Source: Thiohalobacter thiocyanaticus (GTDB lineage: Bacteria > Pseudomonadota > Gammaproteobacteria > Thiohalobacterales > Thiohalobacteraceae). From it: a stretch of 64,000 nt of DNA. Every line of letters starts with the position of its first letter. The stretch's first letter is position 1. Under the pieces are notes generated by a model. It was not told where the DNA came from. It saw only the letters and a program-made list of their open reading frames with translations, and searched no databases. The translations under genes and the position numbers were made by a program. The stretch covers positions 558,001 to 622,000 of the forward strand of contig NZ_AP018052.1 of assembly GCF_002356355.1 (NCBI RefSeq). Direction: 5' to 3'. Below are positions 1-9,207 of the stretch, piece after piece.

Positions 1-876
<876 letters not shown>

Positions 877-913
877 AATCTCCCTCTGCACCGAATGGCA
901 CTTACTTCAGCCG

Positions 914-991
914 CGTCATCCCCGCGCAGGCGGGGATCCAGTGCCTGGCAGAACCCGCAAATGCTGGATTCCCGCCTGCGCGGGAATGACG
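914..991. repeat. dRS3-like palindromic repeat
   Basis: Two inverted arms, GTCATCCCCGCGCAGGCGGG and its complement-like GCGGGAATGACGG, enclose a short variable centre. It is the first of about fifteen members of this family in the window. The arms resemble the dRS3-type repeat known from Neisseria and similar intergenic palindromes in other proteobacteria. Confidence 0.85.
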
Positions 992-1033
992 GATAGACTG
1001 AAGTCCGGCTTATGTAAGTTCCATTCCCCTCTG

Positions 1034-1060
1034 CACCCGCTTCCCCGGCGGGTGTTTCTT
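1034..1060 (+). terminator. Rho-independent terminator after the sigma-54 activator
   Basis: A 7-bp perfect stem (CACCCGC / GCGGGTG) with a 7-base loop is followed by TTTCTT. It lies between the activator gene and the next operon, so the two are probably transcribed separately. Confidence 0.65.
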
Positions 1061-1176
1061 ACTGAAACCCGTAGTGCGTTTTCACCTCGGTTCAATCTGA
1101 AACGAGGGTATGGGTGATATCCCGCGTGGTTTATGACATTCCTGTTAAATCATTCAGATAGCGTTGTGACAAAGTC

Positions 1177-1192
1177 TGGCATGGAACTTGAG
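1177..1192 (+). promoter_or_regulatory. Possible sigma-54 promoter for the thiocyanate-dehydrogenase-like operon
   Basis: TGGCATGGAACTTGAG resembles the sigma-54 consensus TGGCACG-N4-TTGCA with correct spacing, but the conserved C of the -12 GC element is A. It lies about 117 bases upstream of the first start codon and just downstream of a sigma-54 activator gene. The -12 mismatch makes this tentative. Confidence 0.3.
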
Positions 1193-1308
1193 TGTAGGGA
1201 TTGGCGGCAGGTGCGCCGGGTCGTTCCAGTTCTCGCTTTGCAGACGGACAGCACGCAGCTTCCTGCCAACTCAAGTGAGTACACATCGAAACTGAAGGAG
1301 GAATCAAC

Positions 1309-1932
1309 ATGAAAACATCCAGACATCCGGCCCGGGGCGGTCGGCTGACTGTCGGGTGTTCGGCTGCGGCCGGTGCACTTATGCTCGCACTCGCTGCTCC
1401 GGGCACTGCAGTGGCCGATAGCATCGACGGAAACTTCCCCACGGCCGACGAAGTCGGCGGCGAAGTGTTCCCCAGAGGCGTGCAGGCCGGAGACCGGTTC
1501 CCCACCGACTGGGACATCTACGATGCCAACGGCAACAAGACCGATGTCAGCAAGCTGATCAAGGGCAAGCGCACTGTGCTGGCATTCTTCATCTCCGCGG
1601 TTCCGGTTTCCGTGGATGAGTTGACGAAGCTGCAGAACGCCTTTACCGGCAAGGGTGACACCCAGCTGCTGTTCGTGAATTCCGACCAGGTGGGCGGCAA
1701 GCTGCTGGGCGTGGACCCGATCCAGGAGACGGCCCGCACCGTGCGTGTGATCAAGCGTGAGGAGAACATCAAGCATCCGATGTTCGTCGCGCCCAACGAC
1801 GCCCTGAGCCCGACCGGCCTGTCCAACAAGCTCGGTTTCCGCGGTCTGCCGACGGTGTTCGTCATCGACAAGAACGGCAAGGTGGAAAAAGTCTATGTCG
1901 GACCGCAGGACTGGTCTGATACCAAGGTCTGA
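1309..1932 (+). CDS. Periplasmic thioredoxin-fold protein lacking the CXXC motif
   Basis: The 207-residue protein has an N-terminal Sec signal peptide ending near AVADS and a thioredoxin/TlpA-like domain. Where the redox CXXC should lie, after the beta-strand TVLAFFIS, the sequence reads AVPVSVDE. The cis-proline loop (GLPTVFVID) is kept. The only cysteine is inside the signal peptide, so the mature protein has none and cannot do thiol chemistry. A strong Shine-Dalgarno (AAGGAGGA) precedes the ATG. It is the first gene of a four-gene operon and ends 30 bases before the copper-enzyme-like gene. A role as assembly factor or structural partner of that enzyme is inference. Confidence 0.85.
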   Translation: MKTSRHPARGGRLTVGCSAAAGALMLALAAPGTAVADSIDGNFPTADEVGGEVFPRGVQAGDRFPTDWDIYDANGNKTDVSKLIKGKRTVLAFFISAVPVSVDELTKLQNAFTGKGDTQLLFVNSDQVGGKLLGVDPIQETARTVRVIKREENIKHPMFVAPNDALSPTGLSNKLGFRGLPTVFVIDKNGKVEKVYVGPQDWSDTKV

Positions 1933-1962
1933 GACAGTCAGCGAATCGTAGGAGAATTTTCA

Positions 1963-3429
1963 ATGAGTATTTCCCGACGCAATTTCATGAAGGGCGCCAT
2001 GGCCGCCGGCGTGGCCGGCACCGCCGGCAGCTTCGCCATGAACCCGGCCATGGCCGCGGTGCATGACGCCACCGGCGAGCGCCAGCACGAACTGTTCAAG
2101 CAGTTCAAGGGCAACGTCATCCTGCTGCCCGGCAAGTACAGCGGTTCGGTCTCCGCGCTGGACCTGTCCGTGCCCGAGACCCTGGCCTGGTACAACTTCG
2201 GCCTGGCCGGCATCGACATGCCGATTCCGCATCACATCGCCGCCATGCCCTCGGCCGACCCATACAAGACCTTCGATTTCTACCAGACCATGCAGCCGCC
2301 CGCGGCCCCCTACGTCAACGAGAACTCCCCGGAGTGGCGTGACCGCGGCGCATTCAAGATGTACAAGATGCGCTACGACGGCAGTGGCAAGCAGAACAAG
2401 ATCTCCGTGGTCAACGACGTCAGCGAGACCACCGGCATGGCGCTGGGCGTGCACGTCTCCATCGGTGTGGGTCCGAACGCCAACAAGTATGTCGCCTTCG
2501 CCGACGGCCAGAAGGACATGGTGCTGATCACCGACATCAGCGACAACCCGAAGATCGTCAAGGCCTTCCGTTGCGACTACGACCCGGTCGCCCGTCAGGT
2601 CAACATCTCTCATGTGTTCCCGGATTCCTCGACCGGCAAGTTCGACTACCTTGACCGCAAGGGTATGAAGACCAGTCACGAGGCGATGCTGGGCGAGGAG
2701 CTGATGCCGGCCGATCCGACCGCCGTGTTCGTCGACGCCTTCACCTGGCATCCCGAGCTGCCGCTGGGTGCGATCCTGATCCGCCGCCTGGGCTGCTGCG
2801 CCATCGTCGACACCAACACCTGGGAAGTCAAAGCCATGCTGTCCACCGGCAAGGGCGCCCCGGACAACTTCCCGTTGGTCAAGCAGCAGGGCTACACCTG
2901 GACCTACTCAGTGCCGTCCGTGCTGACCCCGCTGCACGAGGCCGGCTTCAACACCAGCGGCGAGTACTTCCTGGCCTGCAACAACGTGCTGCAGAACAAC
3001 ATCGCGGTCTACCGCTCCGAGGATCCGGACCCGATGAAGTGGAAGAAGGAGGCCTTCGTCGAGGGCTTCGGGCGCAAGTACCTGCCCCTGCACATGGGCA
3101 ACGTGCCGGATTCGCGCTGGGTATTCTTCACCATCTGGGCGCGCAAGCCGCACAACGGCTACATCTGCAAGGTCGATCCCAAGACCTGGAAGGTGGTCGC
3201 CAAGTGGGATACCGGTCCGGATCCGCACACCTGCGACTGCACCATCGACGGTCAGTTCATCACCACGGTGTACAGCGGTCACCAGTCCGGCCAGTCCGGC
3301 ATGGTGGTGATCCACGCCGACAGCGACGAGATCGTGGCACGCCTGCCGAACCCCGGCGGCATGCACGACCACGTGGTGGTGCCGGAGAGCTGGGAGGGCC
3401 TGAAGTCCTCGCGCAGTACTTCGGTCTGA
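1963..3429 (+). CDS. Tat-exported beta-propeller oxidoreductase, thiocyanate dehydrogenase-like
   Basis: The 488-residue protein starts with a twin-arginine signal (SRRNFMKG) and an Ala-rich hydrophobic stretch, cleaved near residue 32. The rest is a beta-propeller rich in histidine (for example H90-H91, H164, H217, H263, H325, H377, H397, H422, H440, H468 and H470), with K102 close to the first pair. This suits the thiocyanate dehydrogenase/N2O-reductase-like copper family, in which a His-rich trinuclear copper site oxidises thiocyanate to cyanate and sulfur in haloalkaliphilic sulfur oxidisers. The assignment rests on recalled family features, not an alignment, and the protein seems somewhat shorter than known enzymes. 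A Shine-Dalgarno (AGGAG) precedes the start. Neighbours encode periplasmic proteins, including a His-tailed one that could supply copper. Confidence 0.62.
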   Translation: MSISRRNFMKGAMAAGVAGTAGSFAMNPAMAAVHDATGERQHELFKQFKGNVILLPGKYSGSVSALDLSVPETLAWYNFGLAGIDMPIPHHIAAMPSADPYKTFDFYQTMQPPAAPYVNENSPEWRDRGAFKMYKMRYDGSGKQNKISVVNDVSETTGMALGVHVSIGVGPNANKYVAFADGQKDMVLITDISDNPKIVKAFRCDYDPVARQVNISHVFPDSSTGKFDYLDRKGMKTSHEAMLGEELMPADPTAVFVDAFTWHPELPLGAILIRRLGCCAIVDTNTWEVKAMLSTGKGAPDNFPLVKQQGYTWTYSVPSVLTPLHEAGFNTSGEYFLACNNVLQNNIAVYRSEDPDPMKWKKEAFVEGFGRKYLPLHMGNVPDSRWVFFTIWARKPHNGYICKVDPKTWKVVAKWDTGPDPHTCDCTIDGQFITTVYSGHQSGQSGMVVIHADSDEIVARLPNPGGMHDHVVVPESWEGLKSSRSTSV

Positions 3430-3440
3430 GGCCGTCAGTC

Positions 3441-3470
3441 GTGACCCGGCGTCTGCCGGGTCACTTCTTT
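3441..3470 (+). terminator. Terminator-like hairpin inside the operon
   Basis: A perfect 10-bp stem (GTGACCCGGC / GCCGGGTCAC) with a GTCT loop is followed by TTCTTT. It lies between the beta-propeller gene and the next gene, 20 bases before the next ATG. It may partly terminate transcription or stabilise the upstream message, giving more of the first two proteins. Confidence 0.6.
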
Positions 3471-3489
3471 ATGCAATCTGGAGTCGATT

Positions 3490-3972
3490 ATGAAAATTAT
3501 CAGTCAGGTAGTGAAAGTGCTGTTCATGATCGCCGGCTTGGTGGCCGTTCAGCCTGCGCTGCAGGCGCACACCGACGAATATCTTGACCAGCATGGTGCC
3601 GTGCACGGCGGCATGATGCGCATGTCAGGGCCCTATCACCTGGAACTGGTGGTGGAGTCAGGCAAGGCCGTGGTCTGGGTCATGGATCACGCCAATCAGC
3701 CGCGGCCGACCGCGGGCGCGCAGGGTCAGCTGATCCTGTTCCAGGACGGTGAACGCATCGTCCTCAATCTCGCGCCGGAAGGCGACAGCCGCATGCTGGC
3801 CGAGGATTCACGCATCAGCGCGACCGCTGCCCCGCGCGCGGTGCTGACCCTGAGCATGCGCGGCCAGGCGCCGCTGCAGGTGCGCTTCGCCGAATTGACG
3901 AAGGCGAAGGCCAGGACCGGGACCGGGACCGATCATGACCACGATCATGGTCACGCAGATCATGCGCATTGA
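3490..3972 (+). CDS. Periplasmic protein with a His-rich metal-binding tail
   Basis: The 160-residue protein has a signal peptide (cleaved near LQAHTDE), a small domain with HLELVV and WVMDHANQ strands, and a C-terminal tail DHDHDHGHADHAH. Histidine and methionine also cluster near the mature N-terminus (HGAVHGGMMRM). Such tails bind copper, nickel or zinc. Placed directly after a putative multicopper enzyme, a periplasmic copper-delivery role is the best guess, but no named family is recognised. Shine-Dalgarno GGAG lies before the ATG. The stop overlaps the start of the next gene. Confidence 0.8.
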   Translation: MKIISQVVKVLFMIAGLVAVQPALQAHTDEYLDQHGAVHGGMMRMSGPYHLELVVESGKAVVWVMDHANQPRPTAGAQGQLILFQDGERIVLNLAPEGDSRMLAEDSRISATAAPRAVLTLSMRGQAPLQVRFAELTKAKARTGTGTDHDHDHGHADHAH

Positions 3973-4591
3973 TCGCCGCAGTTTGACAACCGGGCTTGCG
4001 CTCATGCTGCTGCTGCCCCTGGGCGGCGTGTTCGCCGAGCCGGATTCGGGCGAGCAGGCGGTGCAGCGGCTGCTGGAGACCAACGCCTGTCCCGGCTGCA
4101 ATCTCGATGGCACCGATCTGTCCGGACAGAACCTGCTGGGGGCGGATCTGCACGGGGCCAGCCTGCGCCAGGTCAAGCTGGCCGACACCGCGGTCACGGG
4201 ATCGGATCTGCGCGAAGCCGATCTGACCGGCGCTGATCTGCGCGGCGCCATTCTGGGCGGCTGCAACCTGGCCGACGCGGTGCTCACCGAGGCGCGCCTG
4301 GAGGACGCCTTTCTCACCCGCGCCCGACTGCAGCGGGCCAATCTGGACGGGGCCGGCCTCAGGTATGCGCGCCTCGACAACGCCAATCTGGACGGCGCCA
4401 GCCTGGTCGGCGCCGATCTGCGCGAGGCGGATCTCTACAGTGCCCGGTTTTTCTTCGCCGACCTCAGCGATGCGCAGCTGCAGGGGGCGGACATGAACTC
4501 GGCGGACCTGGGCGAGGCGATGCTCGGAGGGGCGGTGACGGATTCGCTGACCGTGTGCCCCGACCGCAGCCAGGGCCCGTGTAACTGGTAG
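3962..4591 (+). CDS. Exported pentapeptide-repeat protein
   Basis: The start at 3962 gives 209 residues with a clean signal peptide (MRIDRRSLTTGLALMLLL ... VFAEP); an in-frame ATG at 3935 lies deep inside the upstream gene and would spoil the signal. The mature protein has a NACPGCNLDG element followed by about 25 A(D/N)LXX pentapeptides, which form a right-handed quadrilateral beta-helix. The CPGC motif before the first repeat is common in this type. It overlaps the stop of the His-tailed gene, so it is translationally coupled. The function is unknown; periplasmic scaffold of the operon product is a guess. Confidence 0.85.
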   Translation: MRIDRRSLTTGLALMLLLPLGGVFAEPDSGEQAVQRLLETNACPGCNLDGTDLSGQNLLGADLHGASLRQVKLADTAVTGSDLREADLTGADLRGAILGGCNLADAVLTEARLEDAFLTRARLQRANLDGAGLRYARLDNANLDGASLVGADLREADLYSARFFFADLSDAQLQGADMNSADLGEAMLGGAVTDSLTVCPDRSQGPCNW

Positions 4592-4638
4592 CAGGAAATT
4601 TGTTTTTGCTGTGTGGGATGTGCTCCTCCACCCTCTTA

Positions 4639-4666
4639 ACGGGACCTTCGCGTCCCGTTTTTTTTT
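4639..4666 (+). terminator. Rho-independent terminator of the thiocyanate-dehydrogenase-like operon
   Basis: The stem ACGGGAC / GTCCCGT with a 6-base loop is followed by a run of nine T. It lies 48 bases after the pentapeptide-repeat gene. Confidence 0.9.
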
Positions 4667-4732
4667 GGTTCATCGCGCCTTTCCGGGCAAGGCAAGCGAA
4701 CCAGCCCAGCCGGCAGGCCGGTAACCCAGAGC

Positions 4733-4996
4733 CGTCATCCCGGTACCGGCCTGCGCCGGCACAGGCTCCGGCCGGGATCCAGATACCTCGGCGGCCTCTG
4801 GATTGCGGCCTGCGCCGCAATGACGGATGCTGGCCTGGTTTACCTGTGGGGGCTGCAGCGACTCTTGAGCAACCCCGCAAATCTGTGAAGAACCTTTTTT
4901 TTGGGGAACGCTGATTAGTTCCCCTGCCGTCATTCCCGCGAAGGCGGGAATCCAGTGGTTTCAGCGACATGGATGCCCGCCTTCGCGGGCATGACG
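4733..4996. repeat. Two dRS3-like palindromic repeats
   Basis: The members lie at about 4733-4826 and 4928-4996. The first has diverged arms (GTCATCCCGGTACCGGCCTG ...). The gap 4667-5049 holds nothing else that I can recognise. Confidence 0.8.
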
Positions 4997-5049
4997 AATA
5001 AATCAGAGGTTCCTTTGGTTTGCCGCCGAATATTGCCGGGAATGCTGCC

Positions 5050-5922
5050 CTACGCCGCGGAGGCGCTGGGCAGAATGGCCGCGCGGGCGTCGGCGAACTG
5101 CTTGTCCGCCTCGCTGATGATGGCATCCACGCTTTCCGCCGGCAGTCCGACCAGATCCCAGGCGCGGGCGTCCATGGGCGGTACCCGTTCGGTTTCGGAG
5201 GCGGTGGAATGCACCGCGCTGGCGATGACGTCGGCCAGGTGGACCATGGCCACCTCGAGCCGGTGTTCGTCGACCTCCAGCGGCTGGTGATGCCAGCAGG
5301 CGCTGGCGATCAGGTGTTCGGGCAGGTGCCAGGTCTGCATCAGCGCGGCGCCGACCTGGCCGTGGTCGAAGCCGAAGGTTTCCCGTTCCAGAATATGCAG
5401 CGGTACCACGCTGCCGCGGGCCTGCTCCAGGATCATGGCGGCCTGCTCCGGGCGGTGGCGGTAGATCACCAGCGAGCCGATATCATGCAGCAGGCCGGCG
5501 ATGAAGAAGCGTTCGCTGCTGGGGGCGCGGTGGCGGGTGGCGAGGACGCGTGATACCACGCCGGTGTAGAGACTGTGTTCCCAGAACTCATCCATGTTCA
5601 CCAGTTCCGGCGGAATGCCGCTGAAGGCCTTGATCACGCTGGTGGCCAGGATCAGGTCCAGCAGTTCCAGGGTGCCGATCACGGTGATGGCGCGGGAGAC
5701 GGTGTCGATGCGCGAGGGGAAGCCGTAGAAGGGACTGTTGACGATCTTCAGCAGCCGGGCGGTGAGGGCGGGGTCGTCGGCGATGACGTTGCCGATGTCG
5801 GCCGCCGAGGCTTCCGGGTCGTTGATCATGTCCACGGCCCGCATGACCACCTCCGGCAGAGAGGCCAGCTCGTTGGCCCGGTGCACCAGTGTGTTGAGTT
5901 CAGTCTCCATCCGTTTCTCCAC
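5050..5922 (-). CDS. HDOD-domain signalling protein
   Basis: The 290-residue protein is almost entirely an HDOD domain, a degenerate relative of HD phosphohydrolases that serves as a protein-interaction module in bacterial signalling. Family hallmarks are visible: ASLPEVVMRAVDMINDPEAS at the start, LLKIVNSPFYGFPSRIDTVS, and a LLHDIG stretch near residue 148. The HD residues are partly kept, but the family rarely shows catalysis. It overlaps the upstream gene by 23 bases, so the two form an operon. No output domain is attached. The partner is unknown. Confidence 0.9.
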   Translation of the reverse strand: MEKRMETELNTLVHRANELASLPEVVMRAVDMINDPEASAADIGNVIADDPALTARLLKIVNSPFYGFPSRIDTVSRAITVIGTLELLDLILATSVIKAFSGIPPELVNMDEFWEHSLYTGVVSRVLATRHRAPSSERFFIAGLLHDIGSLVIYRHRPEQAAMILEQARGSVVPLHILERETFGFDHGQVGAALMQTWHLPEHLIASACWHHQPLEVDEHRLEVAMVHLADVIASAVHSTASETERVPPMDARAWDLVGLPAESVDAIISEADKQFADARAAILPSASAA

Positions 5923-6316
5923 CCTCGTTGCGGCTGCGGCAAATCCGTTTGAGTTCCCTGATCAGGGGGTGCGCCGGGTCATTGTGCGCAAAGCGTGTTT
6001 CCAATCGGGCCTCCAGCTGTGCGGGATTCAGCGCCGGGCCGGTCGGCTGCGCCGCGTCGTCGCCGGCGGTGTCGACCTCGACCCGGGCCACCCCGTTGGC
6101 GGCGAGCAGCCGCAGGTGGCGATCGGTCAGGGTGGCGCCGGCGGCCAGCAGCATCTGGCCGCGGGGCGAGGACACGTCCGCACCCAGGACCATGCCTTCC
6201 CGCAGTTCGCCGAGATCCTTTGTTGTTGTTGCCACAGCTGTTTCAGACCCCGTTGTATTCGCGCGCGGGCAACTGCCCCTCACCCTGCTGACGGGGTCGC
6301 AGTCTTGCGCGCGCAT
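5900..6316 (-). CDS. Small protein related to the domain often preceding HD-GYP/HDOD proteins
   Basis: The reading frame gives up to 138 residues. The recognisable part is LREGMVLGADVSSPRGQMLL followed by AAGATLTDRHLRLLAANGVA, a beta-rich module commonly found next to HD-GYP/HDOD domains in c-di-GMP signalling proteins. The first 25 or so residues look non-coding in character, and a GTG at 6235 (VATTTKDLGELREG) is a plausible true start. No HD domain is present. It probably works with the HDOD protein, whose start it overlaps. Confidence 0.6.
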   Translation of the reverse strand: MRAQDCDPVSRVRGSCPRANTTGSETAVATTTKDLGELREGMVLGADVSSPRGQMLLAAGATLTDRHLRLLAANGVARVEVDTAGDDAAQPTGPALNPAQLEARLETRFAHNDPAHPLIRELKRICRSRNEGGETDGD

Positions 6317-6425
6317 GCCTCGGATCGCGGGGCGCGACCGGACGGCTTGTTGTTATTACCCTGTTCAAGGGTGAAGCAATGGTGGAATTTTGTCCAGCAG
6401 CGCCGCCGGCGGTGATCGGCGATAT

Positions 6426-7466
6426 TCAGTCGGACCCGGGCGGGGCCGCCTGGGTCAGGGCGTGGAGATGGATAATTGCCAATGTAAGCAATAGGATGGC
6501 GCCGGCCTGGTGGGCGCTGGCCAGGTTGACCGGCACCTGGTGCAGCAGGGTGGCGATGCCCAGCGAGACCTGGACCAGGGCCATCAGCGCCAGCAGGTGC
6601 AGGCTCAGACGGGCCCGCCCGGGGGGCAGGCCGGGGCGGGTCAGCAGCCAGCCCAGCAGGATGACGCTGAAGGTGGTCAGGGCCAGCAGCCGGTGGTCGA
6701 ACTGCACCGTGGCCACATGGTCGAAGAAGTTTCGCCACCAGGGCTCGAAGGGAAACATCACCTCCGGCAGCAGCCGGCCGTCCATCAGCGGGAAGGTGTT
6801 GTAGGCCAGGCCGGCCTTGAGCCCGGCCACCAGGCCGCCGGAGGCGATGGTGAGCAGGATCAGTCCCAGCGCCGGCCAGCCGAAGCGGACCCCGGCGCGC
6901 CAGCGGTGGTCGGCACGGTTGTGATACAGGTCCAGCGCCAGCCAGAACATCCAGGCGTAGATCAGCACCGCCAGCATCAGGTGGGCGGTCAGGCGGTACT
7001 GGCTGACGTGCGGTCTGTCCACCAGGCCGCTCATCACCATGTACCAGCCCAGCACGCCCTGCAGCCCGCCGAGCACGAACAGGGCGGCCAGTTTCGGGAT
7101 GAGCGGGCGCTGAATCCAGCCGCGCCAGAGAAAGAACAGGAAGGGCAGCAGAAAGACGGTGCCGATGGTGCGCCCGAACAGCCGGTGGGCGAACTCGTAC
7201 CAGTAGATGGATTTGAACCCCTCCAGGCTCATGCCGGCGTTGACGTGCAGGTACTCGGGCGAGCCGCGGTACTTGTCGAACACCTCCTGCCACTCGGCCT
7301 CGTTGAGCGGCGGCAGGATGCCGAAGATCGGGTCCCACTCCACCATCGACAGCCCGGAGCCGGTCAGCCGGGTCAGCCCGCCCAGCACGATCATGGAGAA
7401 GACCATGGCGCAGCACAGGAACAGCCACCAGGCGATGATGCGGTTGCGGGTTTGTTGTTCTGTCAT
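6426..7466 (-). CDS. ctaA: Heme A synthase, CtaA/Cox15 family
   Basis: The enzyme oxidises heme O to heme A in the membrane for aa3-type cytochrome oxidases. The 346-residue protein starting at MTEQQT shows the family pattern: TM1 followed by GGLTRLTGSGLSMVEW, the conserved YWYEFAHRLFGRTIG heme-ligand histidine, a second-half GLVDRPHVSQYRLTAHL histidine pair, and a last FDHRLLA histidine. An upstream in-frame start at 7535 would add 23 residues without merit and would overlap the divergent gene, so 7466 was chosen. Its length fits Cox15. No ctaB or cox genes are in the window. Confidence 0.93.
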   Translation of the reverse strand: MTEQQTRNRIIAWWLFLCCAMVFSMIVLGGLTRLTGSGLSMVEWDPIFGILPPLNEAEWQEVFDKYRGSPEYLHVNAGMSLEGFKSIYWYEFAHRLFGRTIGTVFLLPFLFFLWRGWIQRPLIPKLAALFVLGGLQGVLGWYMVMSGLVDRPHVSQYRLTAHLMLAVLIYAWMFWLALDLYHNRADHRWRAGVRFGWPALGLILLTIASGGLVAGLKAGLAYNTFPLMDGRLLPEVMFPFEPWWRNFFDHVATVQFDHRLLALTTFSVILLGWLLTRPGLPPGRARLSLHLLALMALVQVSLGIATLLHQVPVNLASAHQAGAILLLTLAIIHLHALTQAAPPGSD

Positions 7467-7533
7467 GATGGGGGTATTTTCTGTCCCGGGAGGCTCATCC
7501 CAGCCGTGAACTATACCGACTTCGGGGGAAGGC

Positions 7534-8025
7534 ATGAAGCAGAGGCGGAATTTCCTGCTGGTCCTGGTGCTGCTGACAGGCGGCGGGCCCGGGGTGTTGC
7601 AGGCTGCGCCGCTGCCTGCGGACGGCGATGCTCCACGCGCTCACCCGATTCCCGAGATACTGGAACAGCGGCATCGGGTCTATGACATCAACCTGCATGA
7701 ACCGCAGGAACTGCGCCGGCTGCTGCAACGTCTGGATGAGGTCACACCCGGCCCCCGTCCGGGTTCGAACCCGCCCCGCTTCGCCCTGGTGCTGCACGGC
7801 CCCGAGATCGAATTCTTCGCCATCGGCAATTACGCCGAGTATCGCGACCTGGTGGATCTGGCCGCCCGCCTGGACGCCTTCGGGGTGATCGAGGTCAAGG
7901 CCTGCCAGACCCGCATGGAGTCTCTCGGCCTGGGCGGCGACGACCTGCCCGCCTTCGTCGAGATCGTGCCCTTCGGCCCGGCCGAGGTGGAGCGGCTGGA
8001 GCGGGAGGGTTACGTCAGGATGTAG
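7534..8025 (+). CDS. Exported DsrE/DsrF-like protein
   Basis: The 163-residue protein has a signal peptide (LLVLVLLTGGG, cleaved near LQAAP) and a DsrE-like fold: a strand FALVLHGPEIEFFA, then LAARLDAFGVIEVKACQTRM with one conserved-position cysteine, and a C-terminal VEIVPFGPAEVERL. DsrE-family proteins bind or carry sulfane sulfur; periplasmic single-cysteine members are frequent in sulfur oxidisers. It is divergent from ctaA and ends just before a repeat. The specific role is unknown. Confidence 0.75.
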   Translation: MKQRRNFLLVLVLLTGGGPGVLQAAPLPADGDAPRAHPIPEILEQRHRVYDINLHEPQELRRLLQRLDEVTPGPRPGSNPPRFALVLHGPEIEFFAIGNYAEYRDLVDLAARLDAFGVIEVKACQTRMESLGLGGDDLPAFVEIVPFGPAEVERLEREGYVRM

Positions 8026-8037
8026 CTGTCGCTATTC

Positions 8038-8122
8038 GTAGGATGGGTGGAGGCGCCTTTGCGCCGCAACCCATCGGTTTGAAGTGCGAATGATGGGTTG
8101 CGCTGCGCTTCACCCATCCTAC
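8038..8122. repeat. GTAGGATGGGT-type palindromic repeat
   Basis: The 85-bp element runs from GTAGGATGGGTGGAGG to TTCACCCATCCTAC, with an inner ACCCATC ... GATGGGT pair. It fills the gap between the DsrE-like gene and the Tas-like gene. Confidence 0.88.
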
Positions 8123-8135
8123 GGCGCAGGTGGTT

Positions 8136-9173
8136 TCAGGGGCAGGGATTGGGATGCGCCTGATGAATCGCTTCGATCCCCTCCAGGACTTCCTCCGACA
8201 GCGTCAGATCCGCACTCCCCAGATTGCTCTCCAGCTGCTCCATCCGGGTCGCGCCGATGATGTTGGCGGTCACGAAGGGCCGGCTGTTGACGTAGGCCAG
8301 CGCCATCTGCGCCGGGTCCAGGCCGTGGTCGCGGGCCAGCGCCACGTAGGCCGCGGTGGCGCGCTCGCCCTGGGGATTGGAATAGCGGCTGAAGCGCTCG
8401 AACAGGCTAAGGCGCGCGCCCTCGGGCCGGGCGCCGTCCAGGTACTTGCCGCTCAGCACCCCGAAGCCCAGCGGCGAGTAGGCCAGCAGGCCCACGTCCT
8501 CGCGCTGACTGATCTCGGCCAGGCCGATTTCGAATGAGCGATTCAACAGGCTGTAGGGATTCTGGATGCTGACGATGCGCGGCCAGCCGCGCGCCTCGGC
8601 CAGCTGCAGGTAGCGCATGGTGCCCCAGGGCGTCTCGTTGGAGATGCCGATGTGGCGGATCTTACCTGCCTCGACCTGGCACGCCAGCGCCTCCAGGGTA
8701 TCCTCGATGGGCAGCGATGGACTGGCGTCGTATTCATAACCCAGTTTGCCGAAGAAGTTGGCGCTGCGGTCCGGCCAGTGCACCTGGTAGAGATCGATAT
8801 AGTCGGTCTGCAGCCGGCGCAGGCTGTCATTGAGCGCGATCTCGATGTTGGCCGCATCGGGATGGCTGCTGCCGCCGCGGATGTGCGGGCACCAGTCGGT
8901 GGGGCCGGCCACCTTGCTGGCGATGACCAGATCGTCGCGTTTGCCGCGCCGCGCCAGCCAGCTGCCGATGTACGCCTCGGTGCGCCCCTGGGTCTCCCCG
9001 CGCGGCGGCACCGGGTAGAGCTCGGCGGTGTCGATGAAGTTCACCCCCGCCGCCACGGCGCGGTCGAGTTGTTCATGCGCATCGCGCTCGCTGTTCTGCT
9101 CGCCGAAGGTCATGGTGCCGAGGCAGATCAGGCTGACGTCGATATCGGTATGGCCGAGTTTGCGGTAGTGCAT
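8136..9173 (-). CDS. tas: Aldo/keto reductase, Tas-like
   Basis: The 345-residue protein matches E. coli Tas in length and along much of its sequence as I remember it: GLGTMTFGEQNSE-type start (here CLGTMTFGEQNSER), TAELYPVPPRGETQGRTEAY, LQTDYIDLYQVHWPDR, IGISNETPWGTMRYL, IQNPYSLLNRSFE. The aldo/keto reductase tetrad is visible: D49-type Asp in FIDTAELY, the Tyr of that motif, a Lys in VIASKV and a His in QVHWP. It should be a cytosolic NADPH-dependent reductase; the physiological substrate is unknown. It is monocistronic, with repeats on both sides. Confidence 0.93.
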   Translation of the reverse strand: MHYRKLGHTDIDVSLICLGTMTFGEQNSERDAHEQLDRAVAAGVNFIDTAELYPVPPRGETQGRTEAYIGSWLARRGKRDDLVIASKVAGPTDWCPHIRGGSSHPDAANIEIALNDSLRRLQTDYIDLYQVHWPDRSANFFGKLGYEYDASPSLPIEDTLEALACQVEAGKIRHIGISNETPWGTMRYLQLAEARGWPRIVSIQNPYSLLNRSFEIGLAEISQREDVGLLAYSPLGFGVLSGKYLDGARPEGARLSLFERFSRYSNPQGERATAAYVALARDHGLDPAQMALAYVNSRPFVTANIIGATRMEQLESNLGSADLTLSEEVLEGIEAIHQAHPNPCP

Positions 9174-9207
9174 GGTATGGGTTCCGTTGCCAGGTGGTAT
9201 TCAGTGT

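Noticed and set aside
1963-3429. Methanethiol oxidase/selenium-binding protein (SBP56 family)
   Set aside because: The typical Cys-containing motifs of that family are missing and the His pattern and Tat signal fit the thiocyanate dehydrogenase/N2O reductase-like group better.
3935-3961. Earlier start for the pentapeptide-repeat protein
   Set aside because: It adds nine residues read from the His-codon tail of the upstream gene and lengthens the signal peptide without benefit.
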